From assembly GCA_018806985.1 (NCBI GenBank), contig JADANN010000187.1, positions 558,001-622,000 of the forward strand: a stretch of DNA of 64,000 nt, given 5' to 3'. The notes under the pieces are model-generated. The model had not been told where the DNA came from and did no database searches. It saw nothing but the letters and a program-made list of their open reading frames with translations. The stretch is from Angiostrongylus vasorum (taxonomy: Eukaryota > Nematoda > Chromadorea > Rhabditida > Metastrongylidae). Numbering within the stretch: the first letter of the stretch is position 1; the number at the start of each line of letters is the position of its first letter. Positions 46,701 through 59,100 of this stretch are shown here, piece after piece. The translations under genes and the position numbers were made by a program.

Positions 46701-47786
46701 TGAACAGATCCTCATTGACGACTATGTGGTAACTTGCGAAGGTGACGTCGTCGATGATTATCTCACGCAGTACAGGTTTGGCTTCTTTTATCGTTCGTTT
46801 CTAACTTCCTCTTAGCCTATCTATTACGCTTTGTTTTAGAGTATTATTATAATACTCTTTTATTTGCTGCCTACTATAATTTTTCACGTGTTTCGTCGCG
46901 TTTTTCACGTAAAGCAACGGCCTCAGTGGCGCAGTGTGTAATGGGCGAGCTCTCGGAAAGGGTAATCGTGATTCGATCTGGCCCGGGATCCAAGTTTTAC
47001 GAATATCTCAGCATCGTTTTGGTAGTATTGTTATAGTTGTAATACTATTTAATACTAAAGCATCGGATTGAACAAAAAAATACCGAAAGAAAATCTTCGA
47101 CGGTTCTTCACTACATACTGTGTGCTTGTTGAAGCATAGTTCTATATTTACGTTGTGATATACCAGAGTATGTTTTTTTGACACTAAAGCGTTTACATTA
47201 GCAGAGTTTTTATTCTAACTGTATTTCCACGCTTTTTTTTCTACGAAAATTGACAACGTGTTCATTTAGTGGAATAATGGAAGACGACCTTAATCCAAAC
47301 AAGTCTACAAAACATCTGACGACGCTGAAACGTGTCTACATGAAAGTGCTGCATCTGGTAGAGCGAGGATGCATTTTCGTCGGCCATGCTCTTGTCAATG
47401 ATTTCTCTGCTCTAAACATCCACGTTGGTTGTTCATTTTTTCTTCCTGGTTACTCAACAGTTAGTAATATTCAGAGTTGATGCAGTGATTCTTCTTAATC
47501 AGAACAATTGAGTGTGAGACATAAGCGAGCTTCTGCTTATTTGTTAAAGACATTACCACCATATTTTCTTTAGGTCCCGGTAAAACAAATGATAGACACG
47601 GTTGAATTGTTTCGAGTTCCACAGCAGCGTCTCTTCTCATTGCAGTTTCTAGCGTGGCATCTTCTGGGTGAGAAAATTCAATTGGGTATCCATGACTCCG
47701 TTGAGGATGCTCGCGTTGCTTTAAAACTCTTCAGAAAATGGCAAGAACTTAACAGAGATGGTGGGGATTCTTCTTTGAATGGCTGA
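34780..47786 (+). CDS. panl-2: PAN2, poly(A)-specific deadenylase catalytic subunit, complete, 18 exons
   Basis: PAN2 with PAN3 trims mRNA poly(A) tails in the cytoplasm. Exons: 34780-34821, 34941-35057, 35656-36297, 36372-36507, 37673-37880, 38136-38272, 38357-38664, 38800-38907, 39827-39965, 40045-40244, 40317-40423, 45752-45869, 45973-46118, 46199-46356, 46428-46582, 46651-46775, 47270-47423, 47574-47786; about 1,070 residues. The N-terminal WD40 part starts with VTALCFDPFEELLW. The middle is a UCH-like domain (FVGYAPNPR, then YIINPIVLLLFHI). The C-terminal DEDDh exonuclease has motif I YVGIDAEF, motif II FVGHALVNDF and motif III HDSVEDAR, so it should be active. Exons 11 and 12 together spell a CCCH zinc finger (CRYGVNC / CKYSH) across a 5.3-kb intron. 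The exon 14 acceptor is uncertain: 46199 or 46190 keeps frame, the best-looking site (46222) does not. R3, R6, S2, mariner and RTE repeats fill the introns. Confidence 0.93.
35138..35510 (-). repeat. R3 repeat in PAN2 intron 2
   Basis: Contains TGGGAGGTGTTCCTGGGTGT, ACCAAACTAGTC-like sequence and GGCCGTCCAAGTATCCAAGT at its right end. Confidence 0.87.
36533..36915 (+). repeat. R3 repeat in PAN2 intron 4
   Basis: Opposite orientation to the copy at 35138-35510: starts GGATAATTGGATACTTGGAC and ends in the GGAACACCTCCCAGCC region. The exon 3-4 pair lies between the two inverted copies. Confidence 0.88.
37270..37620 (-). repeat. R6 tRNA-like repeat
   Basis: On minus: GGCGCGGCAAGCACTGTGGT head with B-box-like GCTAGTTCAATTTC. 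Similar to 56930-57290. In PAN2 intron 4. Confidence 0.55.
39028..39255 (-). repeat. S2 repeat in PAN2 intron 8
   Basis: GAGATATTTGCAGAACTCCG at the left; CACCACACCATGCGTGTCC in the middle; GGACCCAGTTAAGCTG at the right. Confidence 0.82.
41283..42265 (+). mobile_element. Second decayed mariner relic, in PAN2 intron 11
   Basis: Different from the 4-kb copy. Fragments in several frames: HTH-like ERRMRRWFKRF near 41393-41425, AVKELAEKL-like text near 41527, PGEAITTEKYVQQIAKIRQE near 41889-41950, and YHFFKHLDN near 42061-42090. Many stops. Inverted ends were not identified. Confidence 0.75.
42555..42785 (-). repeat. S1 SINE
   Basis: GATAAAGCTCTCGGCATTGA at the left (tail side), GGCCTTCACAATGACTCGCG and GGTACCAATTTGCCGGCCCC in the body; the tRNA-like head is degraded. 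Confidence 0.82.
42910..43640 (-). mobile_element. RTE-type retrotransposon fragment, 3' part
   Basis: On minus: MMDDLAPKFSTRNRAAWGAV near 43310-43250 and VFTKTLEGVEPTG near 43110-43075, both RTE 3' ORF regions. With 44596-44231 it is probably one element split by the R5 repeat. Confidence 0.72.
43655..44225 (+). repeat. R5 repeat, near full length, inserted in an RTE relic
   Basis: About 570 bp. Left part (ACACGAGGTTGGTACAAAAT) and right part (GGGGCGGGCAGCGCAATGGT, then GTCGGGAAATTG) both match 51655-52215. The right part has a tRNA-like head. Confidence 0.7.
44231..44596 (-). mobile_element. RTE reverse-transcriptase fragment
   Basis: On minus: GFQKGFNTTDRTHRTTTFIE and CLIFMALKKPFDSLDTEVVM, the RT palm region; one open frame but missing the FADD box. 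Confidence 0.85.
44800..45295. repeat. Long inverted repeat made of two S2 copies
   Basis: Left arm 44815-45030 (minus-oriented S2) and right arm 45063-45280 (plus-oriented S2) are near-identical reverse complements with a ~35-bp centre. Even the flanks pair (GCGAAATATAACTTCTATAA on the left). In PAN2 intron 11; transcribed RNA should fold into a long hairpin. Confidence 0.88.
45323..45602 (+). repeat. S1 SINE
   Basis: Head GGCGCGTGTAGCGCAGTGAT, body with TTGTCTGGGAGGATAG, tail CAAAGCCGAGAGCTTCATC and a T run. Confidence 0.85.
46917..47020 (+). repeat. S2-related fragment
   Basis: CCTCAGTGGCGCAGTGTGTA (A-box-like), GTGATTCGATCTGG (B-box-like) and tail AATATCTCAGCATCG. In PAN2 intron 16. Confidence 0.6.
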
Positions 47787-47814
47787 ATTGTTCTTAAGTT
47801 CTTTATCTTTGTTT

Positions 47815-48075
47815 CTATCCGGAAGCCCAGCTAAGAGCATGCCATTACCAGAATTCACCACCGTCCTGGTACCAAACTAGTCGCATGCTGGCAAATCTTC
47901 CTCTAATCTACTACGATGGCTACTGCCTGGGGTGGTGACGACCTGAAGAAGGTTTCGGCTAGGCTGATCTTGGGACTCCAAGGAACCACAGTGGCTAAAC
48001 CAACAAATGTCCAGACAATGGGAATTATACTGGGGCCCGCACAACCACTGAAGAACGGCCATCCAAATATCCTAG
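47815..48075 (-). repeat. R3 repeat, partial, after PAN2 stop
   Basis: ACCAAACTAGTCGCATGCTG and GTGGTGACGACCTGAAG, ending GGCCATCCAAATATCC. Confidence 0.82.
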
Positions 48076-50091
48076 TAATTAAGTATCTTCTTTTCTACAC
48101 GACCTGTCTTCAGATCTACTGTATGGAGCCCAGCACTTCTTCCATTCGATTCGTTTTCTCGCATTCACTTTACAGCTACCGCTTGGGAATTGGTGTCTTT
48201 TTCATATATGTCAATGGATGCTGGTCAAGTGGGTTTTGCCTTAAATCCTGGGATAGCTGTGTTGGGGGGCGTTTATGCGTGGAGTGGAGGGAGTTCGCTT
48301 CTCCCACAAAAATCTGGCACAAGTCCCCAACCTAGACGGGAAGCGAAGCTTGGTGGACCCAGAGAGGCGTCGAACAAGCGCCTACGTAGGTTGAGCTAGT
48401 TTTATCTGAAACAACCTCCCTCTGATCCACATAGGAACTACTGAGTACAATTCCCATTATTCTTTAGTGCTTCGAAGATAGGATGACTAAATTAAGAAGG
48501 CGTACGTTGTTTACAGTTTCTATTCGATTCTTACGTAGGCTGACTCTAATTTATGCTCTCGTTTGATCATGATGTTTCTTAATACGAAAGCGGTTTTGTT
48601 TGCTCATGGTGACTTCATTATCTCTCGTTTTTGTTTAAAAACTTCGTCCTTCAGAGATTTATAGCACAGATTTTCATATCGTTTTGTCGCCAACTGCTCT
48701 TCGACGAAGAATCGACCCATCTTTGTTCCAATTCAGACATGTAGTTTTTTGGACAAATATAATTGGATATTCCTCGAAAGTCCGAGCCGTTAAGTTTGGC
48801 GCTTGATATTGGGTCGGAAGATTCATATGAGTCCTTCAGAGATCCATGTGTTAAGTGATGATGTTTATTCTCCCAGAAAAAAAAAGTTTTTGTAGAACAC
48901 ATGCGTTGTTGGCATGAATGAGAGTACCGTGTGGTTCCTATTCTCATTTCGATCTTCTCATATGGTCATGATCCTATGTAGTCCACAGTTTTTGGAACAA
49001 CTTCGATCATATATTAAATCAAAATTGTAAGGGCAAGCCAGTTCCTGTTAGTGGTCGTAAAGTTCGGAGGGTTGGAAGGCTTGGTAGATCCAGGGACGCG
49101 GGAATCGATCCCGCGTTATGCTTTCTTGCTTTATCCTTTTATGAACAACGCTAGCGTGATAAGCAAAAATGATGGATGTGGAGTTCTCAAGGTTTATATT
49201 ATGCATGTTTTGTGGTATATTGGCATTTATAACCTATTTTAATCGCTAAACAGTAATTTCAGCATCCCGACATAATTTGAGAACATTTCAGGTTCGTTGG
49301 AAAGTGTCCTGAATTCCCTCTATACAACGGGAAAACAAATGGGATGGCGTATCGACCATACACCTCCTTCGAAAAGCAACTCGCCATTGTCGGAGTTTCC
49401 ACCCACTGGGAATTTTCAGCCTTTACAATAGTTTTACCTTCGAAACCAAAGAATCCACGAAGATTGCTGTGGAATGCCTTTTGCTAGTTCTTCGGTCAAA
49501 TATACTGCAAAAGTTTTCCATTGCAAAATAATCTGTTTTCTTTTAATGGCTAAGCCTTATTTTCAACAATTTGCTAAAGGGTATTAGAATATTTCAAGGA
49601 ATCTGTTTTGGTCTTTCTATTACTGAAAATGTACATATTTTTATTAATGGATGCAATTTAGTGCATAATCCCATTAAACTGGTTTTAGAATCTCTGAGAA
49701 ACCTCATGGTGACTGGTTTTTTGTGTTTGTTTATTTGTAAATAAAGTCTTTTAAAATGGTATATCTTTGTTTCGGATTTCAAGAACAGTTCAAGTGGGAT
49801 ATCTTGGTTTTGTATCGATCTCTTAATAGCATGCTTTGATAACTCAAGTGCATGCTTTGATGCTAGAATAGTAGTACTGTAACAGTGAACGATTCTGTGT
49901 TAGTTTTAGCACGTTCGATAAGGACACGAGAAAGGTTCAGATAGCGTTATTACTTTTTTAATCAGCAGAGTCAGTCAGTTGTCGGATTTTCTCCGGAAGA
50001 GATAATTCAGCTGACAGTTCGTCATTATGTGGTATCCTTAAATCTAATGGAAGTATGATGGCACTCAAGTTATCTAGTTTGGTAGTGAACG
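48076..50091. other. Intergenic PAN2-XPB, repeat debris
   Basis: No gene recognised. 48130-48410 has a GC-rich tRNA-like stretch and 49062-49125 an S1 fragment (GGAATCGATCCCGCG). The XPB promoter must lie toward the right end. Confidence 0.55.
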
Positions 50092-50101
50092 TATTATTCA
50101 G
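50092..50101 (+). promoter_or_regulatory. Likely spliced-leader acceptor of XPB
   Basis: GTATTATTCAG ends two bases before the XPB start codon, too close for a normal 5' UTR, so a trans-spliced leader is expected. Inferred. Confidence 0.6.
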
Positions 50102-50103
50102 AA

Positions 50104-53100
50104 ATGGCGAGACGAGAGCGAAAGCGACGAGGTCGCTGGGAAACCTACAACTCGGAGTTCAATTCGGTGGACGGCTTCTCAAACAGTGCAGTGGATAAGC
50201 AGATTGAGAAAGAAGCTTCAGCGCCTGTTCCTAAGGCAGCTTCGCAGAATTTAAATGGTGAAAATACAGCGATTGTAGACGAATTTGGTGGGAAAGACTA
50301 CCGCTCCGAAATGCCACTGAAGCCAGATCATGCTTCTCGTCCTTTATGGGTGGCACCAGATGGTCATATATTTCTGGAGTCGTTCAGCCCTGTGTACAAA
50401 CATGCACGAGATTTTCTTATCGCCATATCAGAGCCAGTTTGTCGACCAGAGCATATCCATGAATATCAGTTAACAGCATATTCCTTGTATGCTGCAGTTT
50501 CGGTGGGACTTCAGACGAATGATATCATTGAATATTTGGAACGCTTAAGCAAGAGTGCATTGCCTAAAGGCATAGTTGAGTTCATCAAGATGTGTACTCT
50601 GAGCTATGGAAAAGTGAAGTTGGTATTGAAACATAACCGATACTTTGTTGAATCGCGTCATTCTGATGTGATCCAGAAGCTTCTGAAAGACAAAGTCATT
50701 CAGTCATGTATACTGGAGGACGAAAAACCACTTGAAGAAACGCAGACGCAAATTGAGCAGATAAAATTTCCTCAAGAACAACGCAAAGAGGAGGACAAAA
50801 AACCTGAAGGAGATGACGTGGGTGCATTTTTGTTTACTGTTAAGGGAACCTGAGCCTATGGCTTCTTGAATCACACCACGAACTTTCGAAACGGCCTACT
50901 CTGCTCGTCTTTGTTTAGGCCAAATCTCTATCCATTCCTTAACATTTGCAACCCCACGAATAGGTCTCGTTGGTCTTTTCGCTGTATGTGGTATGAATCG
51001 AACTCAACTCTTACCAGTCAATTTTCCTCCATCGCCAAACAATTTTCTTCACTCTCTTCATCATACTTTTCACACCTTAAATCGATTTTCTACATGTTTT
51101 TCAGCAATTCTTTTTTTGTATTTTCTATGTACATTCTGAGTTTTATGCATCCGTTTTTGTTTTGGGAACACTTCGAACTGTTATGATTCATGAAAAAAAA
51201 GCTCTTTAACCATCCAACCAAGGTGTTGTTACCTTCAGCACTTGGTTTTACAACATATAATGGGAAGGTTTTATTACAGCATCACTATATTTTTTTTGTA
51301 CCCACTCATTTGCTATAATAGCTATGGTTCATCTTCACGATCACAAAAGAACGACCAATCATGGAGAGGAGATTGAGAGAACTGTGCAAACAGCTCCAGT
51401 GGTTGAGTTGGAGAGTCAGGTCTACCTATATTTGTTTCTGGTTGATAGATGACTGCACCCAAAACGGCCATATTCTAGAAGATGGGTTGCAAAAAATGAA
51501 GCGTTGGGTTCGCTTTTTACAAGAAAATAAGAAGATGTCACTATTCCATATTTGTTGGCATCCAGATTGGCGCTGGAGGCGGCCATTGGAGATACAGTAT
51601 TTCCAGACCGACTTTCCTTTAGCCTCGGTGTGACCAGTCAACATGTATTCTTTCTTTGACAAGCTTACACGAGGTTGACAAACAATTTTTGTTCGGTTTA
51701 CGTTTCCATGTTTTCGTCTTCATCAGAGCCGATGGTCCGAGTCGTTCGTCTACAGTTGTTCGTCTTCTCGATGTGGCGTCTTCATCTTTGTATCGAATCA
51801 GATTCCCCAGTGGAGCACTCTAGATGTTACAAAATATAATGTAGATGAAGTGCAGATTTTAATAATCTCAGGTGATGAAATGAATCTAACTGTGTGGAAA
51901 CAACGTTGTGAGCACGCGTACTGTTCGCCCATGTGGGATATCTTAGTACCCTCCTCGCTATCAAGTCTCCTGAATTTGTTGGAGATGCTGTTCATTACGA
52001 GTATTGCGCTGGTTCCACCCAGCAACTGGCCCACCAAGTCTGCCATCTCTTCGGATTCGAGAAATTGCTACCAGACTTGTCTGGGAACAACTGATTCCCT
52101 TTAAGCTAAGTGGTAACGCTCTAACCCGGTCACACCATTTCAGTGAGTATCGAATCGACCAACATTCAATGATATTCATGAAGAAGGCGAAAATCCTCAA
52201 GCAGCAGTCGTACTAGAAAATAAAGTTTCAAAACATCTTTTTATCTTCTCACTAAAGTAGGTCTAACCGCCGCATTAACTAACTCTGAAAGACAGTTTCT
52301 CGTATATTAGAAAGTGTAGAATATGTGTTTTCTCCGTCGATGCGTCATTTGGCATCTATATTGGGTTATCTATCGCCTAAATGCGGAATATTTAGCAATA
52401 ATGGTGTTTACGGTAAAAAAAACAGCTAGAAAGAGTATTAGATGAACCGAATTCCTACTAATATTGTGCTCATCCTACATGTATGAGTTGAAACCAACTC
52501 ACGTCGGGCTGCGTGGGTCCTGTATTTCATACGTTCGTGATGGTGGGCATATGAAACTCAACGTGCAATGCACACTCATTTCAATACTTTGTCTTTTAAG
52601 TGGTTTCCTTTATCGCACAGAATTTTCTGGCCATACTTCTTGTGTTTAATCAATAACTCCTTGATCATAGATGTTGTATGAGGCGTGAACCAGTAAAGAC
52701 TATATTTTACACTTAGTAATTTGCAAAAACAAGTGTTCTATTCTGAGAAGGTTGTTCGTTGAGCCACGGGGATTGATACTTGTAGGCAGAGGAATGTAAA
52801 CGTTGGATAAATGCCATAGATGAGGGATAGACTATGATACCTCTGCTACGCAAATAGAGGTATATATTCTCAGGTCAGCTTTACCGAAATACGGGTACAT
52901 ATTTCTCGCAACTGGTAATTGCCTTGTTTAACCAACGCTGTTGCAAGAAACTACCACTAATGAGGAGAGTATTTGTTTTCTGGATACACATTAATTTCAA
53001 TGCAGTCTTGAGATGACCGAAAAATTAAGCTCCGCCCCACAATACGGGCACCGGAAATTGGGCGTTGTCACGATTGTACTGAAAGAGTGCAGAAATGGAA

Positions 53101-56100
53101 TACAAGTTTGAGCGTGGATCTATTTGTTACTGACCAACACCGTGAGTGCTATGCTTTCATTCCTATTCCAGGTTCCTGAGGATATTGGGAAACTGTATGG
53201 TAAAATTGATGGCGATGACGAAGAAGATGTTGAAATTCGCAGTTTGCAGTTGCTAACTTTCGAAATTAAACAGGTCGTGTATTCTAACTGTAGTGATAGA
53301 AGAACTTCTCAGAGAGATTCGTTGTCTTCAGTCTTCACATTTTTTTCTCAAATCTGATGTTTTAGGAGAGCATCGAGAAAGTGCAGAAACGTTGTATTGA
53401 GTTGGAATATCCATTGTTAGCAGAGTATGATTTTCGAAATGATACTATGAATCCAAATCTTGGTATTGATCTAAAACCTTCTACAACGTTGCGACCATAT
53501 CAAGAAAAGAGCCTTCGTAAAATGTTTGGGAACAGTCGAGCCAGGTAGTTTCTATTTCTTCATATTTTTTACGACTCATCTTCGCTTATCCAGTACTTCT
53601 TTCGTTTGGTTCCTTATCTTGCATCCGTCATCTACGAAGATCTAGTTTACGTTTGAGTTCTGCTTTTCCTTGAGGATTTTGTCTTCTTCATAAATGCCGT
53701 TGAATGATGGTCGAGTTGATTCATCCTAAGTCATGAAATTCTAAGGTAGCCGTACTAGAGCGTGCAAAAGCCATCATCATAGGGCGTTACATGCCTTTTT
53801 AAGGCGAAAGGAGCTTTTTTCCAGACAAGTTTAGTGCAACTTTGCGAATCCGGCAGATGTTGGGAAATGGGGGAGGTGCGTTGGCTCGTGGTGTGGACCA
53901 ACGACCATCCGTGTATATAAACATTGTTTTGACCTTTATTTTTCGTCCATTTTTTTCATGGCAGGATATTATGTGAAATCTAACCGCAAGGATGCGGAGA
54001 TTTGACAAACTCGGGACCTTTGCACTGCGAACCCGCGACTACTCTTTCCGGCGACTCAGTCATCCCAGTCCACCAACCGAGGCCCTTGCCTTGCCTTTCT
54101 CTTCCAATTTTTTGTCCTAACGATACTATTGGCAACCGAGTTCAGTAACAGTTGTTCTCCTCAAATCACTCCCGTTGATGGGTGATTCTTGGTGACACTT
54201 TTGTGGTAAAAAACTGGCTGAGAGAAAGGCAAAGCAAAGACCTTGGTTGGTACTATGGATAACATGTGAGCCCCAAGAAGAGTAATTTCGGGTTCTAAGT
54301 GCACATGAAGTTCCAAGTTTTGCTCATATCTCAACATCTTTGTGATTACATAAACATTATTACTTGTTCTAATTTGCCTCCACACTCTCCAATTAGTGGC
54401 TATGTCTATGTTTGTTTGTTATTTGCCGTTTTTTCAAGTTCTTTTCCTGTTTTAATTACTATCAACCACTAGAAGTTCATGCAATCTAAACTTTTGTTTC
54501 ATTGGTTCGAAAAAAGTTTTGAGATCCGGCGTCATTGTTCTTCCCTGTGGAGCTGGAAAAACATTGGTGGGCGTCACTGCTGTAACTACAGTTAACAAAC
54601 GATGTCTTTGTCTCGCAAATTCAAACGTTTCCGTAGAACAATGGAGAGCTCAGTTCAAGGTGAGGTTGAAGGCCTGTATTAATTTTGTCCTCACTGTTAC
54701 CACTTTTTAATGAAAGCCGCTATGCAGTTATGGTCTACCATTACGGATAAACAAATTGTAAGGTTCACCCGTGAAGCTAAGGACAGTGTGCCTCAGGGAC
54801 CTGATGCAAGCAAGCCAATAGTTTGTATCAGCACCTATTCTATGGTGGCATATGCAGGCAAAAGAACCTTTGCTGCAGAAGAGGCAATGAAGTTCATTGA
54901 AAGCCAGGAATGGGGCTTATTATTGCTAGATGGTGGGAATGTTTGGAAGTTTTTGAACAGTGCTAATATTAAGATGATGCTGAGATATTTGCAAAACTCC
55001 GGACCGCAGGTGTCTGCGGTGGAGAACGAACACGCTGTCCCTACCGCAGATACCTGCGGTCCGGAGTTTTGCAAATATCTCAGCATCATCTTAGTTGTAT
55101 TTCACATGATACACTGCCGTTAAAAATTATAGTAGGCAGTAAATAAAAAATGTTAAGAGTGCTAATATTTTCCAGCATAATTGTTTAGCCACGGTTCTAT
55201 TTTTTCTGTTCCATACTCTTACTGTTAGTGAACAAAGTCGTGCTGAATTGCCATTGTTTTGGGTTTAGTAGTGCACTACAAAGGTCGTAGTGCTCTGGAC
55301 CGATTAAAATTAACCCTTTTTTTGATTTAGAAGTTCACACAATTCCGGCAAAAATGTTTCGTCGAGTGCTGACAATCGTGCAAGCGCATTGCAAGCTCGG
55401 TCTCACTGCTACGCTTGTCCGGGAGGACGACAAAATTACTGATCTCAATTTTCTTATTGGCCCGAAAATTTACGAAGCGAACTGGATGGAATTACAAAAA
55501 GCTGGTCATATCGCTAGAGTGCAATGTGCAGAGGTTTGGTGTCCTATGACGTCGGAGTTCTATTCGTATTACTTGAGGTAAACATATTTTCGAAATCTTC
55601 GTTTTGGTTTTAAAGTGTTGTTATGTTGAGTAATTCTTTTTATTATGGATTAAATCCCTAAGCGGGTTAGCTGCTTTATACCTTTCAACCTTGCAGATTC
55701 ACTTTTAGTTCGAGGTCACCATTAAATGAGCTCACTATGGCTTATTCGGCTAGTTTGTCTTTCTTAGTAAATTGTAAATTGGTTTTTGTAGAATAAGGTT
55801 CCTAAGCGATTTCATATGTTCCCATCATTTTTCCATCCAATCTGAAATGGATTGTCGGAGTTACCCTTCATTATTTCTGGTGACCATTTTCAGGGCGCAA
55901 ATTGCTCGACGACTTCTTCTAGCCGTGATGAATCCTAACAAGTTTAGAATCTGCCAGTTCTTAATCAAATTTCATGAACGCAGAAATGACAAAGTAAGAT
56001 GATTTCATGGTAATAAGTTAGAGTTGTTAACTGTCTTCTATTTTTGGGCTATGTTCTCTAAACACAGATTGACTACTTAGTGTCTTTTCCAAATTACATA

Positions 56101-59100
56101 TTTATAACAGGAAGTCCGAATGAGAAATGTATGGATGGTATAGGCGCTTTTTTCGCCCTGACATCTTTTTTTCAGATCATCGTTTTCTCGGACAATGTGT
56201 TCGCGTTGAAGAAATACGCAATCGAAATGAATAAACCATTTTTATATGGTGAAACGAGCCAGAATGAGCGAATGAAGATTCTTCAGAATTTCCAGTACAA
56301 TCCGCGTGTGAATACGATTTTTGTATCAAAGGTCCATCTTCTTCATTTTTTGTTTTATTTTATTTCGTTAATGACGAACTGGAAAAAGACGTCTTATTTC
56401 TTGAAGCAGAAAAAAAATGACTGGTTGCGATACGGTTTTGGAGTAGGTTGTAGAGAAATTATGTTTTGGAAAATTTTCGGCATCACTTTGGGTCAGACAA
56501 AGCCCCATCGATTCGGGCAGTAATTTGGTCCTGGGCAAGCGCGAAGTATCCTAGACGGAGATGGCGTTGATATTCAACGTGAAAAAAGTTAGTTAATCAT
56601 CGAGTTACAAGTGTAAAGAGATGGGTTGGTAAACACGCTTTCAGTTCTCGGTCAAACTTTTATCGAGATGTTTTCTGGACCTTTTGTTTTGATAATTTCT
56701 GATAATTTGTCGAATGTCGAACCTGATGACTTGACACACTCCTAGAAGACAATTTTTTTTTCTACGTTTTATCATTCTAGGAGCATATATTTATTTTTAT
56801 TCAATTTCTTGTATGACCGACTCTCATATTTTGTGCGGATTCCAACGATTATTTCATTTTTGTTCTTTGTGTTATGTCTGTCTGTTAAGGAGATCTTTAG
56901 ATCTGCTTGCAGGTTTGGCTACTATTCAAATTTTGTTTTATTCTTCATGAATACCGTTGAATGATGTTTGAGCGAACTTTCTCTAGAGTCTTGGGATAGT
57001 TCTGTTAGAGCATTCCCAGGTCTTCATCATAGAGGAAGGCCATTGAGGGAGGGAAGATGGGTGGGCACGTGGATAGTTCGAGCCAGCGAACATGCGTTTG
57101 TTATTGCAGAACATCTCTGTCCACTGCGTTTCCCGCGCTGCTAAAGACATAAGTGGCTTTGTTTTTGGTGATTTGCCAACAGATGTCGTGTTGGTCCTAG
57201 GACACCCATTCGTTTCTCTATCTTGCAACCGTATCCACGATGGTGTTCGAGTTCTTACTTTGCAACTTTTAGACTAACTACAGCTGCAACTTCTCCTCTT
57301 CTATCTTCTCTTAATAACACGTTGATAGACTGCAAAATTTACCGCCTTGCGACTTGCACTCCTTCGAGTTGTTAGTAATTCATTTGAGGACAGCTATGCT
57401 TGGGATCAGTTAACAGGCCGCTCAAGTGCGGTATGGTGTTCAGAATTAGAGCACATATGGTTTTTATGGAATATTCTTCTTGTTAGCGCGTTCATAGCGT
57501 AGTAGTTTGATGTGCTCTACAATACACACACGGTCTTTGTTTCCGGTCACCCGCCGCGGGCTCATTAAGACTTCCATCTTTTCGGTGTTGGTAAATTGGT
57601 AGCAGACTTGTCTGAGAGGGCATCAGACTGAGACTTTGCTCTATCAACTCAATCGTATGTACAATTCCTATATATTGTCTGTTTTATTTTAATTATTTTT
57701 AGCACTGAAACTTCCGAATAAATAGGGAATGAGAATCCAAAAAACCAGAAAGAAGAACTTTTTATTATGAATCTGTAGATTATAATCATTCTTATTGCAA
57801 TTGCCCACCAAGCCTTCCATCCCTCCTGGGTTGGCAAATTGGTACTAGACTTGTCTGGGACGATAGCAGCATTGGCTCGATTCAGTTACCTCCAACGATT
57901 CATAGTGAAATTGAATGCATGGCGCATCCCTCAGGCATAGATCAACGAGAGCTTTATCCCTTTTTTGCAATTTTTTTTACTTGTTGAAATTGGTGGAGTT
58001 CTCGCTGAGTTAAAATATGTTGACTTAAAGTTCAAAACAGCTATTATTTTCGCCTCGCATGACTCTGTGGGATTCATCTCCTCGCGAATGTGTTGAAATT
58101 AGAAGGCAATGATTTTCAGTCACTTATGAGCCTTGTGTGACTCATACTGTCGAGAGGGCGTTAAACATTGTTTTTGCAAATTCTTCCAATTTAAATTACG
58201 TAATGTGCAAACCAGCTGTAATTGTATGTCAAACGTTTTCTTCATTATATAAAGGTAGTAGAATTTAGGTAGCTGACACATCTTTCGATCTACCGGAGGC
58301 AAACGTTCTTATTCAGATCTCATCGCACGGTGGCTCTGAGAAGACAGGTTTACACTGATTTTTTTCTCTATAAATCTCAGTTTGATAGGTACATAATTTT
58401 CACGCGGAGTCAAGTTAGCCCATTAAATGATTGGGACAAATTGAAATGCAGAATGCTGTTTTTTAATTGTATGAGCGCAAATAATTTCTTTGTTACTGGA
58501 TCGGGCTCGTCCTCTTTTTTGAGAGCGATTAAATGGCGTTTTTCGTATGTTTTCAAAACTGTGTCATTCTAATAAAATTTCCACTTAACCCCTCGCTCTT
58601 CGTTAGTGTTATTGTACACCTAAACATTCTCTACCAATGCTTATTTATTGCAGTTTGGTTTTTGGAAAGTTCTGATGCTATTGTAGAATGAAAATTGAAA
58701 ATTGTAGGTACCAGCTTTCAAGTAGGAAATTACTACAATGCGTGTGGATCATTTAAGGAGAATGAAAAATTCACCTATAACGCATTTCCTTTCATAAGGC
58801 GTACTTCTGTATTGCCTAGGTTATTTCCGAAAAGAGATAAATTCAATACACAGGGTGATTGGATAGCAACTTCTCTGTTTTATGTTTCTTATAACTTACT
58901 TTTTTAATCATAATTTTTAAAAAGGAATGAATATGAGAAAAGAGCGTATAGCATGGAGGTTTATTCAAGATTTGATTTGGATCCGAGATACGCCACCAGC
59001 CCGAGCTAATCGGGAACGGCAGCAACTGATTTCACTACGAACTCTTATTGGATGGGAGGCATAGCTTCTCGCTTTTCGCCCTTCAAGTTCTTCCAAAGCC

